The notes under the pieces were generated by a model. That model was given only the letters and a program-made list of their open reading frames with translations. It had not been told where the DNA came from and ran no database searches. Below, piece after piece: positions 1 to 9,319 of a stretch of DNA of 64,000 nt (its first letter is position 1; each line of letters starts with the position of its first letter). This DNA is from Leclercia sp. AS011 (GTDB lineage: Bacteria; Pseudomonadota; Gammaproteobacteria; Enterobacterales; Enterobacteriaceae), in the NCBI RefSeq assembly GCF_037152535.1, contig NZ_JBBCMA010000001.1:1302001-1366000 (forward strand), written 5' to 3'. The translations under genes were made by a program, and so were the position numbers.

Positions 1-678
1 ATTATCTCCCCGGTGCTGCTGCCGGACTACGTGGCGCTGTTACCGGAACTCACCACCAGCATGCCGCCGCACATTGCGTCTTCAACCGGGATCGACGCCC
101 TGTGTCACCTGATCGAGTGTTTTACTGCCACCGTGGCGAATCCGGTGAGCGATAACGCGGCGCTGATTGGCCTGCGTAAGTTGCTGAACAATATCGAAAC
201 CGCCTGCGCCGAGCCGCATAACCTGGCGGCGAAGCTGGAGATGCTGTGGGCCTCGTACTACGGCGGCGTGGCCATTGCCCATGCCGGAACCCATCTGGTG
301 CACGCCCTCTCCTATCCGCTGGGCGGGAAGTATCACCTGCCGCACGGCGTGGCGAACGCCATTCTGTTAGCGCCCTGCATGCGCGTGGTACGCCCGGATG
401 CGGTCGAAAAATTTGCTCAGGTGTGGGATCTGGTCCCGGGTGCCGATACCTCCCTGTCGGCGGAGGAGAAATCCTACGCGCTGGTGGACTGGTTTGCCGC
501 CCTGGTGCGCCGCCTGAACTTACCGGACAACCTCGAAACGCTGGGCGTGCCGCGGGATGACATCGCCTCCCTGAGCGATGCCGCTCTGAACGTAAAACGC
601 CTGATGAACAACGCCCCGCGTCAGGTCAGCCATGCCGAGGTGCAGGGGATTTATCAGACCCTGTTCCCCGAAATTTAA
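1..678 (+). CDS. iron-containing alcohol dehydrogenase, C-terminal part (5' end outside window)
   Basis: The frame is open from base 1 and ends at TAA 676-678, so only about 225 C-terminal residues are present. The helical metal-binding domain of group III (Fe-dependent) alcohol dehydrogenases is recognisable: a helix containing GIDALCHLIE, then HAGTHLVHALSYPLG, then the YHLPHGVANA histidine motif that holds the metal. It would interconvert an alcohol and aldehyde/ketone with NAD(P). It lies 17 bp upstream of a DHDPS-family aldolase in an apparent operon, so it probably handles an aldehyde or keto product of that aldolase. The substrate cannot be named from sequence. Confidence 0.88.
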   Translation: MISPVLLPDYVALLPELTTSMPPHIASSTGIDALCHLIECFTATVANPVSDNAALIGLRKLLNNIETACAEPHNLAAKLEMLWASYYGGVAIAHAGTHLVHALSYPLGGKYHLPHGVANAILLAPCMRVVRPDAVEKFAQVWDLVPGADTSLSAEEKSYALVDWFAALVRRLNLPDNLETLGVPRDDIASLSDAALNVKRLMNNAPRQVSHAEVQGIYQTLFPEI

Positions 679-695
679 CCTCGAAGGAGTGAAAA

Positions 696-1580
696 ATGCG
701 TAACAAGATTGAGGGCGTGCTGACGGCGATCGTCACCCCCTTTATGGACGACGGGGCCCTGCATCTGCCGGGACTAAGACGCCAGATCCAGCGCCAGCTG
801 GCGGCGGGAAACGGTATTTTCTGCGGCGGCACCAACGGTGAGTTTTTCGTGCTGACCGAAGAGGAAAAAGTGGCCGTGACCCGCACCTGCGTGGAAGAGG
901 TGGCAGGCCGTGCGCCGGTGGTGGCGCATATCGGGGAGATTTCAACCCGCGCCACTATCCGCCTCGGCAAGCAGGTTGAAAGCCTCGGCGTCGATGCGGT
1001 GTCGGTGATCACCCCGTGGTTTGTCCCCCTGAGCCAGGCGGAACTGATCGCCCACTACACCGCCATCGCCGATGCCCTGACGGTGCCGGTCTTTCTCTAT
1101 AACATCCCGGCGCGCACCGGTAACACCATTGAACCGCAGACCGCGCGGGTGTTGGCTTCGCACTCGAACATCATCGGCATCAAGGACAGCGCGGGCAGCT
1201 ACGAGAGCCTGAGCGGTTTCCTGAAAGCCGCCCAGGGCATCGAGGACTTTGACGTGCTGAACGGCCCGGACTCGCTGATCCATCAGGGCTTTGTCGACGG
1301 CTGTTCCGCCTGTATTTCCGGGCTGGCAAACGTCGCGCCGGAGGCGATCAACGCCATCTGGAGCCGGTTCCACGCGGGGGATATCGATGGCTCGCGTCAG
1401 GCGCAGGAAGGGGTAACTGAACTGCGGACCAATTTGTATAAAGTGGCCTTCTCCCCGGCGGCGGTGAAAAAAGCGCTGCAGGTGATGGGCGAAGAGGTGG
1501 GTGAAAGCCGCTACGCGGTGGCTTTCGATGCGCAACAGACTGAACAGATCCGCCAGATAGTGACGAAGTCACTGCAGTAA
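696..1580 (+). CDS. dihydrodipicolinate synthase / N-acetylneuraminate lyase family aldolase
   Basis: A 294-residue class I aldolase of the DapA/NanA superfamily (TIM barrel, Schiff-base mechanism). Family landmarks are present: GGTNGE near residues 44-49 (binds the pyruvyl carboxylate), YNIPARTG with catalytic Tyr135, and GIKDS with Schiff-base Lys163. The GTNGE form differs from the GSTGE of true N-acetylneuraminate lyase, so it is more likely a 2-keto-3-deoxy-sugar-acid aldolase or dehydratase than NanA itself. It is not housekeeping DapA, given its operon partners (Fe-ADH, symporter, sialidase-like protein, YhcH). The start has a good AAGGAG ribosome binding site at 684-689. Confidence 0.85.
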   Translation: MRNKIEGVLTAIVTPFMDDGALHLPGLRRQIQRQLAAGNGIFCGGTNGEFFVLTEEEKVAVTRTCVEEVAGRAPVVAHIGEISTRATIRLGKQVESLGVDAVSVITPWFVPLSQAELIAHYTAIADALTVPVFLYNIPARTGNTIEPQTARVLASHSNIIGIKDSAGSYESLSGFLKAAQGIEDFDVLNGPDSLIHQGFVDGCSACISGLANVAPEAINAIWSRFHAGDIDGSRQAQEGVTELRTNLYKVAFSPAAVKKALQVMGEEVGESRYAVAFDAQQTEQIRQIVTKSLQ

Positions 1581-1657
1581 CCGGCGTTTGATTTCGTCCA
1601 TAAGAATACCGGGTGCCTCAGGCACCCAGGGTTCCTACGCCCTGATGAGAGGCAAAG

Positions 1658-3070
1658 ATGAACAATTTTACCGCTGAAGATACCCTGATCATCGTAGGCA
1701 TTGTGATTGTCTACATCCTGTTTACCACCTGGCTGACCTTCCGGTTGCGCAGTAAAAACACCGGCGACTTTATGGAGGGCTCCCGGGCCATGCCGGCGTT
1801 TATCGTCGGGATCCTGCTGATGTCCGAATACATTGGGGCCAAATCGACCATCGGCACCGCTCAGGCGGCGTTTGAGGACGGTTTTGCCGCCTCCTGGTCG
1901 GTGATTGGCGCGGCCATTGGCTTCCCGCTGTTTGGCCTGCTGCTGGTGAAGCGCATCTATAACACCGGCAAAATCACCATCTCCGGGGCGATTGCCGAGA
2001 AATACGGCACCAGCACCAAAAACATCATCTCGATCATCATGATCTACGCCCTGCTGCTGGTAAACGTCGGGAACTATGTCTCCGGCGCGGCAGCCATCTC
2101 CACCGTGCTGAAGGTTAACCTGCCGGTGGCGGCCTTTATCACTGCCATTGTCAGTACTTTCTACTTCGCCTTTGGCGGCATGAAAGGGGTGGCCTGGGTC
2201 ACGCTGCTGCACAGCGCCCTGAAGTATTTCGGTATCCTGGTGATCATGGGCTTCGCGCTCTCCAAAACCGGCGGCTTCACCCCGATGATCGAGCAGATGC
2301 CGTCGTACTACTGGACCTGGGATGGCAACATTGGTGCCAGCACCATCTTTGCCTGGCTGATTGGTACCATCGGCTCCATCTTCTGTACCCAGTTCGTGAT
2401 CCAGGCTATCTCCTCGACGAAAGATGTGAAGTCGGCGAAACGAGCCACCTGGGTAGCCTTCTTCTTCTGCCTGCCGATTGCCCTGGCGATTGCGGTGATT
2501 GGCGTGGCGGCGAAGTTTCTGCACCCGGAGATCGACAGCCTGTACGCCATGCCGATCTTCCTGCAGGACATGAACCCGTGGCTGGCCGGTTTGGTGACAA
2601 CGTCACTGGTTGCCTCGATCTTCGTCAGCGTCAGTACCGTGGCCCTCGCCATCGCTTCGCTGGTGGTGAAAGATTTCTATGTGCCCTACCGCAACCCCAC
2701 CCCGGAGCAGGAGTTTAAAGCCACCCGCTGGATGTCGCTGCTGATTGGTTTCCTGCCGCTGATTTTCGTTCTGCTGGTGCCGGAGGTGCTGAAGCTGTCG
2801 TTCTTCACCCGCGCCATTCGTCTGTCGATTACGGTGGTGGCGGTGATTGCCTTCTATGCGCCGTTCTTCAAAAGCACCCGCGGAGCAAATGCTGGCCTGC
2901 TTGGTGCCTGCGTGGTGACCTCGGTGTGGTATCTGCTGGGCGACCCGTTTGGCATTAACAATATGTATATCGCGCTGATCACCCCGGCGGTGATTATGGT
3001 CCTCGACCGCCTGATCCCCAACAAAGCGGATCGCAAAGCGCCTGCCCCTGTTCAACATAATGGAGTCTGA
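1658..3070 (+). CDS. sodium:solute symporter (SSS family)
   Basis: A 470-residue inner-membrane protein with about 13 hydrophobic segments and the SSS hallmarks of an early RSKNTGDFMEGSRAMPAF loop and a GxxSEYIGAKSTIGTAQ region resembling the Na+-binding unwound helix. Family members (SiaT, PutP, PanF) import sialic acids, amino acids or carboxylates with Na+. It sits between the aldolase and the sialidase-like gene, so it probably imports the sugar-acid substrate of this operon. Its stop lies just before the next start, with a GGAG site for the downstream gene inside its last codons. Confidence 0.87.
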   Translation: MNNFTAEDTLIIVGIVIVYILFTTWLTFRLRSKNTGDFMEGSRAMPAFIVGILLMSEYIGAKSTIGTAQAAFEDGFAASWSVIGAAIGFPLFGLLLVKRIYNTGKITISGAIAEKYGTSTKNIISIIMIYALLLVNVGNYVSGAAAISTVLKVNLPVAAFITAIVSTFYFAFGGMKGVAWVTLLHSALKYFGILVIMGFALSKTGGFTPMIEQMPSYYWTWDGNIGASTIFAWLIGTIGSIFCTQFVIQAISSTKDVKSAKRATWVAFFFCLPIALAIAVIGVAAKFLHPEIDSLYAMPIFLQDMNPWLAGLVTTSLVASIFVSVSTVALAIASLVVKDFYVPYRNPTPEQEFKATRWMSLLIGFLPLIFVLLVPEVLKLSFFTRAIRLSITVVAVIAFYAPFFKSTRGANAGLLGACVVTSVWYLLGDPFGINNMYIALITPAVIMVLDRLIPNKADRKAPAPVQHNGV

Positions 3071-3071
3071 T

Positions 3072-4241
3072 ATGTCTGTAACCGTAACCCGTGACGGGAT
3101 TGTTCGCCCGCAGCCGCAGGATGCCCGCGTGGAAACGGCGATGCTGCCCTCGTCCTGCCCGCAGAACCACGCCGCGAACCTGCTGCCGCTGCCGGATGGC
3201 ACCCTGATGTGCGTCTGGTTCGGCGGCACCCAGGAAGGGATCGCTGATATTTCAGTGTGGGGGTCACGTCTGGCCCCCGGCAGCAACCAGTGGAGCGAGG
3301 CGGTGAAGCTGTCGGATGACGCCAGCCGCTCGGAGCAGAACCCGGTGCTGTTCCTCGCCCCGGACAACGTGCTGTGGCTGCTGTGGACCGCGCAGCTCTC
3401 TGGTAATCAGGATACCGCCATCGTGCGCTACCGCCAGTCGCAGGATCTGGGCAAAAGCTGGGGCGAGATCGCCACCCTGCTGGATAAACCCGGGACCTTT
3501 ATTCGCCAGCCGATCGTGGTGCTGGAGAACGGCAACTGGCTGCTGCCGGTCTTCTACTGCCGGACCCAGCCGGGCGAGAAATGGGTCGGCAACGACGACA
3601 TCAGCGCGGTGAAAATCTCCGAAGATCAGGGGAAAAGCTGGCGCGACGTCGAGGTGCCGGAGAGCCTGGGCTGCGTGCACATGAATATCACCGCCCTGAA
3701 AAACGGCCATCTGGTGGCGCTGTATCGCAGCCGCTGGGCGGACAATATCTATATCAGCCAGTCGCTGGACAACGGTGAAAGCTGGTCGGTGCCGGAGCCG
3801 ACGGCCTTGCCGAACAACAACTCGTCGATTCAGGTCACGACCCTGGCCAGCGGCGAGCTGGCGCTGGTGTTCAACCACATGAGTGCGGCGGGAGCGCTGG
3901 AGCGCCGCGCCTCGCTGTATGACGAGATTGACGACGGCGACGGGCGCAAAGAGCCTGAAGTGACAAACGGTCGTGCCGCCTTCTGGGGGGCACCGCGCGC
4001 GCCGATGACGGTGGCGATCTCCAACGACGGCGGGAAAAGCTGGGCCTGGCAGCGCAACCTCGACGAGGGCGACGGCTACTGCATGACCAACAACTCGCTG
4101 GAGAAACTGAACCGCGAGTTCTCCTACCCGAGCATCAAACAGGGTCCCGACGGGTCGCTGCATATCGCCTATACGTACTTCCGTCAGGCGATCAAATACG
4201 TGCGCGTCTCACCGGAGTGGGTGAAGGAGGCGCAACAGTGA
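3072..4241 (+). CDS. cytoplasmic sialidase-like (BNR/Asp-box) glycosidase
   Basis: A 389-residue beta-propeller protein with four Asp-box motifs (SQDLGKSW, SEDQGKSW, SLDNGESW, SNDGGKSW) spaced as in GH33-like six-bladed propellers (BNR_2 type). No signal peptide is seen, so it should act in the cytoplasm on an imported substrate rather than release sialic acid outside the cell. An upstream in-frame ATG at 3060 exists, but ATG 3072 is preceded by GGAG at 3062-3065 and is preferred. Its last bases overlap the GTG start of the YhcH gene. Sialidase activity is not established; a hydrolase or lyase on another keto-sugar is equally possible. Confidence 0.78.
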   Translation: MSVTVTRDGIVRPQPQDARVETAMLPSSCPQNHAANLLPLPDGTLMCVWFGGTQEGIADISVWGSRLAPGSNQWSEAVKLSDDASRSEQNPVLFLAPDNVLWLLWTAQLSGNQDTAIVRYRQSQDLGKSWGEIATLLDKPGTFIRQPIVVLENGNWLLPVFYCRTQPGEKWVGNDDISAVKISEDQGKSWRDVEVPESLGCVHMNITALKNGHLVALYRSRWADNIYISQSLDNGESWSVPEPTALPNNNSSIQVTTLASGELALVFNHMSAAGALERRASLYDEIDDGDGRKEPEVTNGRAAFWGAPRAPMTVAISNDGGKSWAWQRNLDEGDGYCMTNNSLEKLNREFSYPSIKQGPDGSLHIAYTYFRQAIKYVRVSPEWVKEAQQ

Positions 4242-4708
4242 TCGTCGGACATCTAAACGCCCTGCCGCTGGCCGGGCTTCCTCCGGTGCTGCGGGAGATC
4301 CTCGATCGCCCGGACTGTTCTCTGGCGGCGCTGGCCGCCCGGGACGACGGGCGCTGGCAGCCGCAAGGCTGCCGGTGGTTCTGCCATATCGGCCCGGCGC
4401 AGACTCAGCCGCAGGACCAGCGTCATACTGAGTATCACTATTTATATGCCGATATTCAGGTGATGCTGGCAGGTGAAGAGAGGATCTGCGCCGGGATGCA
4501 GTCTGTCGCGCAGCCAGGAGACGAGGAGCGTAAACCGGACCTCTGGATCGCCGCCGGAGCGGTACACACGATGAGCATCACCCTGAAGCCCGGGGATTTC
4601 GCGGTATTTCTGCCCGAGGAGCCCCATCAGGCGCTGTGCGCAGTGGGTATGCCCATGACCGTGCGCAAGGCGGTATTCAAGGTGCCTCGCGCCCTGCTGG
4701 AGGTGTGA
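4238..4708 (+). CDS. YhcH/YjgK/YiaL family protein (DUF386)
   Basis: A 156-residue cupin-fold protein with the family core (EYHYLYADIQVMLAGEE, then GDFAVFLPEEPHQ). E. coli YhcH is encoded in the nan sialic-acid operon and YiaL in a 2,3-diketogulonate operon, where such proteins are thought to act on sugar anomers or lactones. I chose GTG 4238 because AAGGAGG lies 7 bp upstream (4224-4230) and the start overlaps the previous stop (GTGA). Longer in-frame starts lack a site. The family fits a sugar-acid or sialic-acid-like pathway for the whole operon. Confidence 0.82.
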   Translation: MIVGHLNALPLAGLPPVLREILDRPDCSLAALAARDDGRWQPQGCRWFCHIGPAQTQPQDQRHTEYHYLYADIQVMLAGEERICAGMQSVAQPGDEERKPDLWIAAGAVHTMSITLKPGDFAVFLPEEPHQALCAVGMPMTVRKAVFKVPRALLEV

Positions 4709-4709
4709 T

Positions 4710-5387
4710 ATGCGCCATGCAATTGTCACCGGTGTCAGCTCGGGCATTGGCGAAGCCATCGTCACCCGCCTGCTGGCGGAAGGCTGGCGGGTAACGGGCT
4801 TAAGCCGTCGCGGTGTGGATGGCGGGCACCCGAACTTCACCAGCCTGAGCGTGGACATGAGTGACAGTGTCACGCTCAGAGAGGCGCTCGCCCCCCTGCC
4901 GGTTCCCCAGGCGATAGTTCATGCCGCCGGAATGATGGCCGCCGCCCCGCTCGGCGAGCTGGATCCGGCGGTCAGTGCGCGCCTGTGGGGGCTGCATATT
5001 CACGCCGCCGAGATCCTGTTTAACCATTTTGCCCCGCAGATGAGCGCGGGGGGACGACTGGTGGCGATCGGCAGCCGCACCTCACGCGGTGCCGCCGGGC
5101 GTTCGCAGTATGTCGCCACCAAAGCGGCATTAGTGGGAATGGTACGCAGCTGGGCGGCGGAGCTGGCACCGCGCGGGATCACCGCCAACGTGGTGGCCCC
5201 GGGTGCGACCCAGACCCCGATGTTGAGCGCGCCGGGACGGGAGACATCACCGCCAAAAGTGCCGCCGATGGGCAGGTTGATTACTCCGGAAGAGGTGGCG
5301 GCGATGGTCAATTTTCTGCTCAGCGCCGAGGCCGCGCCCATCACCGGGCAGGAGCTGGTGCTGTGCGGCGGGGCGTCATTGGGGTGA
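4710..5387 (+). CDS. short-chain dehydrogenase/reductase (SDR)
   Basis: A 225-residue classical SDR. It has the N-terminal Rossmann motif TGVSSGIG (residues 8-15), the HAAG motif, and the active-site YVATK with an upstream serine. A C-terminal GGASLG ending is typical of FabG-like enzymes. The start is 1 bp after the YhcH stop, so the genes are translationally coupled. It is probably the last gene of the sugar-acid operon, followed by a REP-type repeat. It would oxidise or reduce a hydroxyl of the imported substrate. The exact substrate is unknown. Confidence 0.85.
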   Translation: MRHAIVTGVSSGIGEAIVTRLLAEGWRVTGLSRRGVDGGHPNFTSLSVDMSDSVTLREALAPLPVPQAIVHAAGMMAAAPLGELDPAVSARLWGLHIHAAEILFNHFAPQMSAGGRLVAIGSRTSRGAAGRSQYVATKAALVGMVRSWAAELAPRGITANVVAPGATQTPMLSAPGRETSPPKVPPMGRLITPEEVAAMVNFLLSAEAAPITGQELVLCGGASLG

Positions 5388-5403
5388 TGTGTGCGGTCTG
5401 TTT

Positions 5404-5480
5404 GCCGGGTGGCGGCTGCGCCTTACCCGGCCTACATGTCGTGGCTTTTGTAGGCCCGCGCAAGCGCAGCGCCGCCGGGC
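5404..5480. repeat. REP/BIME-type palindromic repeat
   Basis: Two oppositely oriented GC-rich units, GCCGGGTGGCGGCTGCGCC... (from 5404) and ...GCAGCGCCGCCGGGC (to 5480), flank a short spacer. This is typical enterobacterial REP/BIME architecture. It sits between the convergent SDR and PhzF genes and probably stabilises the 3' ends of their transcripts. Confidence 0.75.
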
Positions 5481-5484
5481 GGTT

Positions 5485-6279
5485 TTACCTCCGCAGGAAC
5501 ACGGTCCCCTGCAGATAGAGCGCGGCCTGGCCGCCAATCAATACCCGGTCGCCCTTCAGCTCGCAGCGCAGATCGCCGCCGCGGGGAGAGACCTGTCGCG
5601 CCTGCATCGCGTTTTTACCCAGCTTCTCGCTCCAGTAGGGGATCAGCATGCTGTGGGCGGAGCCGGTCACCGGATCCTCCGCCACCGATTCCCCCGGGCA
5701 GAAGAAGCGGCTGACAAAGTCATACTCATCCCCCGGAGCGGTGACGCAGACCATCTTATCCAGCGGCATCATGCCGTCGATATCAGGGGTCAGCGCTTCA
5801 ACCTGCTGTTGATTCTCCAGCACCACCATGTAATCGCGCCCTACCCGTACCTCCTTCGCCCCGGCGATCCCGAGAGTGCTGAACAGCAGTTCCGGCGGAT
5901 TCGTTACCGCCTCGCTGCTCCACGCCGGGAAGTTAAGCGTCAGCCAGTCGCCGCTGCGGGTAACGGTCAGGTCGCCCACGAAGCGGGTGGAGAAGACGAT
6001 CTCGGTATGCGGGTAGTCCAGATACTCAAAAATCACGTGGGCGCTGGCGAGGGTGGCGTGCCCGCAGAGGTTAATTTCGTACTGCGTCGTAAACCAGCGC
6101 AGCTCAAAGCCCGCGTCGGTGCGCACGAAAAAGGCGGTTTCCGACTGGTTATGCTGCTGGGCCATCTTTAACAGCACGTCGTCCGGCAGCCACTCCTCGA
6201 GCGGGCAAACGGCCGCAGGATTCCCACCAAACGCGCGATCGCTAAACGCATCGACCAGATAAAATGCAATTTCTTTCAT
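5485..6279 (-). CDS. PhzF family isomerase/epimerase, copy 1
   Basis: A 264-residue PhzF-like protein (diaminopimelate-epimerase fold, two similar halves). It opens with the family signature VDAFSDRAFGGNPAAVC; HNQSETAFF carries the likely catalytic Glu, NLCGHATLA follows, and EDPVTGSAH is in the second half. Family members isomerise small metabolites such as the phenazine precursor DHHA, but most enterobacterial ones (YddE type) have no assigned substrate. It lies 17 bp downstream of a second PhzF gene to which it is about 60% identical by eye, so the pair is a tandem duplication in one operon. Confidence 0.88.
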   Translation of the reverse strand: MKEIAFYLVDAFSDRAFGGNPAAVCPLEEWLPDDVLLKMAQQHNQSETAFFVRTDAGFELRWFTTQYEINLCGHATLASAHVIFEYLDYPHTEIVFSTRFVGDLTVTRSGDWLTLNFPAWSSEAVTNPPELLFSTLGIAGAKEVRVGRDYMVVLENQQQVEALTPDIDGMMPLDKMVCVTAPGDEYDFVSRFFCPGESVAEDPVTGSAHSMLIPYWSEKLGKNAMQARQVSPRGGDLRCELKGDRVLIGGQAALYLQGTVFLRR

Positions 6280-6296
6280 TGGGTTAACCCTTATTG

Positions 6297-7085
6297 TTAG
6301 CGTAAAAACAGATGACCTTTCATATACAGCGATGCTCTGCCGCTCATTAACACCCGGTCGCCCTTCAGTTCACAACGCACATCGCCGCCGCGGGCCGAAA
6401 CCTGGCGGGCAAAGAGCGAGGTTTTATTCAGCTTTTCACTCCAGTAGGGGATGAGCATGGTATGCGCCGATCCGGTGACCGGATCTTCCCACAGCGCCGC
6501 CCCCGGGGAGAAAAAGCGGCTGACAAAATCGTATTCACCCTCGCCGCGGGCGGTGATGGACACTTTATGCTCCCCGGGCGTCATGGCGTTGATATCCGGG
6601 GTGATCGCCTCGACCTGCTGGCGATTTTCCAGCACCAGCACCCAGGCACGCCCCTTGCGGGCCTCGATGTAGTTCTCGATCCCCAGCGCGGCAAGCATCT
6701 CCGGCGGTGGGATCTGCGGCTCGCTCGGACAGGCCGGGAAATCGAGGGTCAGCCACTCCCCGTCACGGCTGACGGTAAGCCTGCCGGAGGCAGTCTCAAA
6801 ATGAATGCGGGAGTCGGGATAACCCAGCTCGTTAAACAATACCCAGGCGGTAGCCAGAGTGGCGTGACCACAGAGGTTAACCTCGCCGTTGGTGGTGAAC
6901 CAGCGCAGCTCAATACCGCCCCGGTGGCGCACAAAAAATGCGGTCTCCGACTGGTTGTGCTCCCGCGTCATGCTGAGCAGCGTCTCGTCCGGTAGCCATT
7001 CCGGCAAAGGGCAGACCGCCGCCGGGTTACCGCCAAAGGCGCCTTCACTAAAGGCATCAACCAGATAAAACTCGATTCCCTGCAT
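6297..7085 (-). CDS. PhzF family isomerase/epimerase, copy 2
   Basis: A 262-residue PhzF protein with the same landmarks as its neighbour (VDAFSEGAFGGNPAAVC, HNQSETAFF, NLCGHATLA, EDPVTGSAH). The start is placed at ATG 7085 (protein beginning MQGIEFYLVD) because this aligns with the neighbour's start; an in-frame ATG four codons upstream is possible. The first gene of the pair, it is divergent from sotB. All catalytic motifs are intact in both copies, so neither looks like a pseudogene. The substrate is unknown. Confidence 0.87.
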   Translation of the reverse strand: MQGIEFYLVDAFSEGAFGGNPAAVCPLPEWLPDETLLSMTREHNQSETAFFVRHRGGIELRWFTTNGEVNLCGHATLATAWVLFNELGYPDSRIHFETASGRLTVSRDGEWLTLDFPACPSEPQIPPPEMLAALGIENYIEARKGRAWVLVLENRQQVEAITPDINAMTPGEHKVSITARGEGEYDFVSRFFSPGAALWEDPVTGSAHTMLIPYWSEKLNKTSLFARQVSARGGDVRCELKGDRVLMSGRASLYMKGHLFLR

Positions 7086-7169
7086 CGCCAGACCCACTGT
7101 TAACGTAATGTTGCATCCTATATTTATGGAAAATAACCCGTTTCACCAGCTATTACTTTTAGGGTTGAG

Positions 7170-7185
7170 TGAGATCCAGATCACA
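7170..7185 (+). promoter_or_regulatory. candidate CRP site between PhzF and sotB
   Basis: TGAGATCCAGATCACA matches the CRP pattern TGTGA-N6-TCACA with one mismatch in the left arm. It lies 76 bp upstream of sotB and 85 bp upstream of the divergent PhzF start, so it could serve either gene. No experiment is implied. Confidence 0.45.
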
Positions 7186-7260
7186 AAATGATTGTATTTC
7201 CAGCAGGGAAGGTTTTAAGATCGCCTCACCTCATTGACGTAACGACTCCCGGACATCCCT

Positions 7261-8457
7261 ATGACAACCAACACCGTTTCCCGCAGGGTGGCATGGCTAC
7301 GGGTGGTTACGCTCGCCGTTGCCGCCTTTATCTTTAACACCACTGAATTTGTCCCCGTCGGCCTGCTCTCGGATATCGCCGGCAGCTTCGGCATGGAGAC
7401 CGCCCAGGTTGGGATCATGCTTACCATCTATGCCTGGGTGGTGGCGATGATGTCGTTACCCTTTATGCTGCTCACCAGCCAGATGGAGCGGCGCAAGCTG
7501 CTGATCGGGCTGTTCGTGCTCTTTATCGCCAGCCATGTCCTGTCGTTCCTGGCGTGGAACTTTACGGTGCTGGTGATCAGCCGGATCGGCATTGCCTTTG
7601 CCCACGCCATTTTCTGGTCGATTACCGCCTCGCTGGCCATCCGCCTGGCCCCGGCCGGGAAACGTGCCCAGGCGCTGAGCCTGCTGGCGACCGGCACCGC
7701 ATTAGCGATGGTGCTGGGGCTGCCGCTCGGGCGCATCGTCGGGCAGATGTTCGGCTGGCGCACCACCTTTTTCGTCATCGGGCTCGGGGCACTGTTCACC
7801 CTGCTGTGCCTGATCAAGCTGTTGCCTGCACTGCCGAGCGAACACTCCGGTTCCCTGAAAAGTCTGCCGCTGCTGATGCGTCGTCCGGCGCTGATGAGCC
7901 TCTATCTGCTGACGGTGGTGGTGGTCACCGCCCATTATACGGCCTACAGCTACATTGAGCCGTTTGTGCAGACCATCGCCGGTTTCAGCGCCAGCTTTGC
8001 CACGGTGCTGCTGTTGCTGCTGGGCGGCGCGGGCATTATCGGCAGCCTGCTGTTTGGCAAGCTCGGCAACCGTCACGCCTCTGCGCTGGTGAGCAGCGCC
8101 ATCGGCCTGCTGCTGGGGTGCCTGCTCCTGCTGCTGCCTGCCTCGGGGAGTGAGACAAATCTTGCGCTGCTGAGCGTCGTCTGGGGCGTGGCGATCATGA
8201 TTATCGGTCTTGGGATGCAGGTGAAAGTCCTGGCCCTGGCACCGGACGCCACGGACGTGGCGATGGCCCTCTTCTCCGGTATTTTCAATCTGGGAATTGG
8301 CGCGGGTGCGCTGGTGGGCAATCAGGTGATCCTGCATCTGTCGATGGCGTCGATTGGCTATCTGGGCGCCATCCCGGCCCTGGCGGCGTTGATCTGGTCG
8401 GTGCTGATCTTCCGCAAATGGCCTGTCGCCCTGGAAGAGCAGCCGCATCACGGCTAA
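7261..8457 (+). CDS. sotB: sugar efflux MFS transporter SotB
   Basis: A 398-residue, 12-TM major facilitator near-identical over long stretches to E. coli SotB/YdeA (opening [16 protein letters not shown], then [16 protein letters not shown] and [26 protein letters not shown]). E. coli SotB exports L-arabinose and IPTG and limits sugar-phosphate stress. It keeps the E. coli order upstream of marC, to which it is convergent. A candidate CRP site lies upstream. The inner-membrane location is clear from hydrophobicity. Confidence 0.95.
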   Translation: MTTNTVSRRVAWLRVVTLAVAAFIFNTTEFVPVGLLSDIAGSFGMETAQVGIMLTIYAWVVAMMSLPFMLLTSQMERRKLLIGLFVLFIASHVLSFLAWNFTVLVISRIGIAFAHAIFWSITASLAIRLAPAGKRAQALSLLATGTALAMVLGLPLGRIVGQMFGWRTTFFVIGLGALFTLLCLIKLLPALPSEHSGSLKSLPLLMRRPALMSLYLLTVVVVTAHYTAYSYIEPFVQTIAGFSASFATVLLLLLGGAGIIGSLLFGKLGNRHASALVSSAIGLLLGCLLLLLPASGSETNLALLSVVWGVAIMIIGLGMQVKVLALAPDATDVAMALFSGIFNLGIGAGALVGNQVILHLSMASIGYLGAIPALAALIWSVLIFRKWPVALEEQPHHG

Positions 8458-8464
8458 CAACAAC

Positions 8465-8489
8465 ATCGGGTGGCAGAACGCCACCCGAT
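8465..8489 (+). terminator. sotB/marC intergenic hairpin
   Basis: A perfect 10-bp stem, ATCGGGTGGC / GCCACCCGAT, with loop AGAAC lies directly after sotB and before the convergent marC end. There is no strong U-tract on either side, so it may be a transcript-stabilising hairpin or a weak bidirectional terminator. Confidence 0.5.
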
Positions 8490-8496
8490 CTGAGGG

Positions 8497-9162
8497 TTAC
8501 GGGTAGTTCTTAATAATTTCCAGCACGCCGTTAATAATAAACTGCACGCCCATACAGACCAGCAGGAAGCCCATCAGACGGGAGATGGCTTCGATACCGT
8601 CTTTACCCACCCAGCGCATAATTGCGCCCGAGCTACGCAGACAGCCCCAGAGGATCACGCCGATAATGGCGAAAATCAGCGTCGGGGCAATCATGATCAC
8701 CCAGTCAGGGAAGTCAGAACCACTGCGCACCGTCGAGGCGGAGCTGATGATCATCGCAATTGTCCCCGGGCCGGCGGTGCTGGGCATCGCCAGCGGCACG
8801 AAGGCGATGTTCGGCGCGGGCTTGCCCTGCTTATCTTCCAGTGCGTCCTGGGCGTCAGCGTTATCCGTCACTTTCTGCGGCGGGAACAGCATCCTGAAAC
8901 CAATAAAGGCCACGATCAGCCCGCCAGCAATGCGCAGGCCGGGGATGGATATGCCGAAGGTATTCATCACCAGCTGCCCGGCGTAATAGGCCACCATCAT
9001 GATCGCGAAGACGTAAACGGAGGCCATCAGCGACTGATGGTTACGCTGCTCGCGGTTCATGTCTCCCGCCAGCCCGAGGAACAGCGCAACGGTGGTTAAC
9101 GGGTTCGCCAGCGGCAGCAGCACCACCAGCCCAAGGCCAATTGCTTTAATTAAATCAACCAT
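8497..9162 (-). CDS. marC: MarC family inner-membrane protein
   Basis: A 221-residue protein with six hydrophobic segments and the UPF0056/MarC pattern ([37 protein letters not shown]). It is divergent from marRAB in the conserved enterobacterial arrangement. Although named for its position, E. coli MarC is not needed for multiple antibiotic resistance and its function is unknown. Start ATG 9162 follows GGA in the leader. Confidence 0.94.
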   Translation of the reverse strand: MVDLIKAIGLGLVVLLPLANPLTTVALFLGLAGDMNREQRNHQSLMASVYVFAIMMVAYYAGQLVMNTFGISIPGLRIAGGLIVAFIGFRMLFPPQKVTDNADAQDALEDKQGKPAPNIAFVPLAMPSTAGPGTIAMIISSASTVRSGSDFPDWVIMIAPTLIFAIIGVILWGCLRSSGAIMRWVGKDGIEAISRLMGFLLVCMGVQFIINGVLEIIKNYP

Positions 9163-9319
9163 TTTAGGGAGTTGTCCTTAGCAAAATATCACCAGGCAAG
9201 TATACGGTGAAAAGCCCCGTTTCAGCCACGCACACGGCGTAAGTAATATTTTCATTCCGAAATCAATTCATCCCAATGATATGACGATCCGCAAAGCGGG
9301 CAAAAAGGTGATCTGAATC

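Noticed and set aside
1511..2524. 337-codon minus-strand frame opposite the symporter gene
   Set aside because: Antisense shadow rich in Gly/Asp/His with no domain; the symporter is clearly the coding strand.
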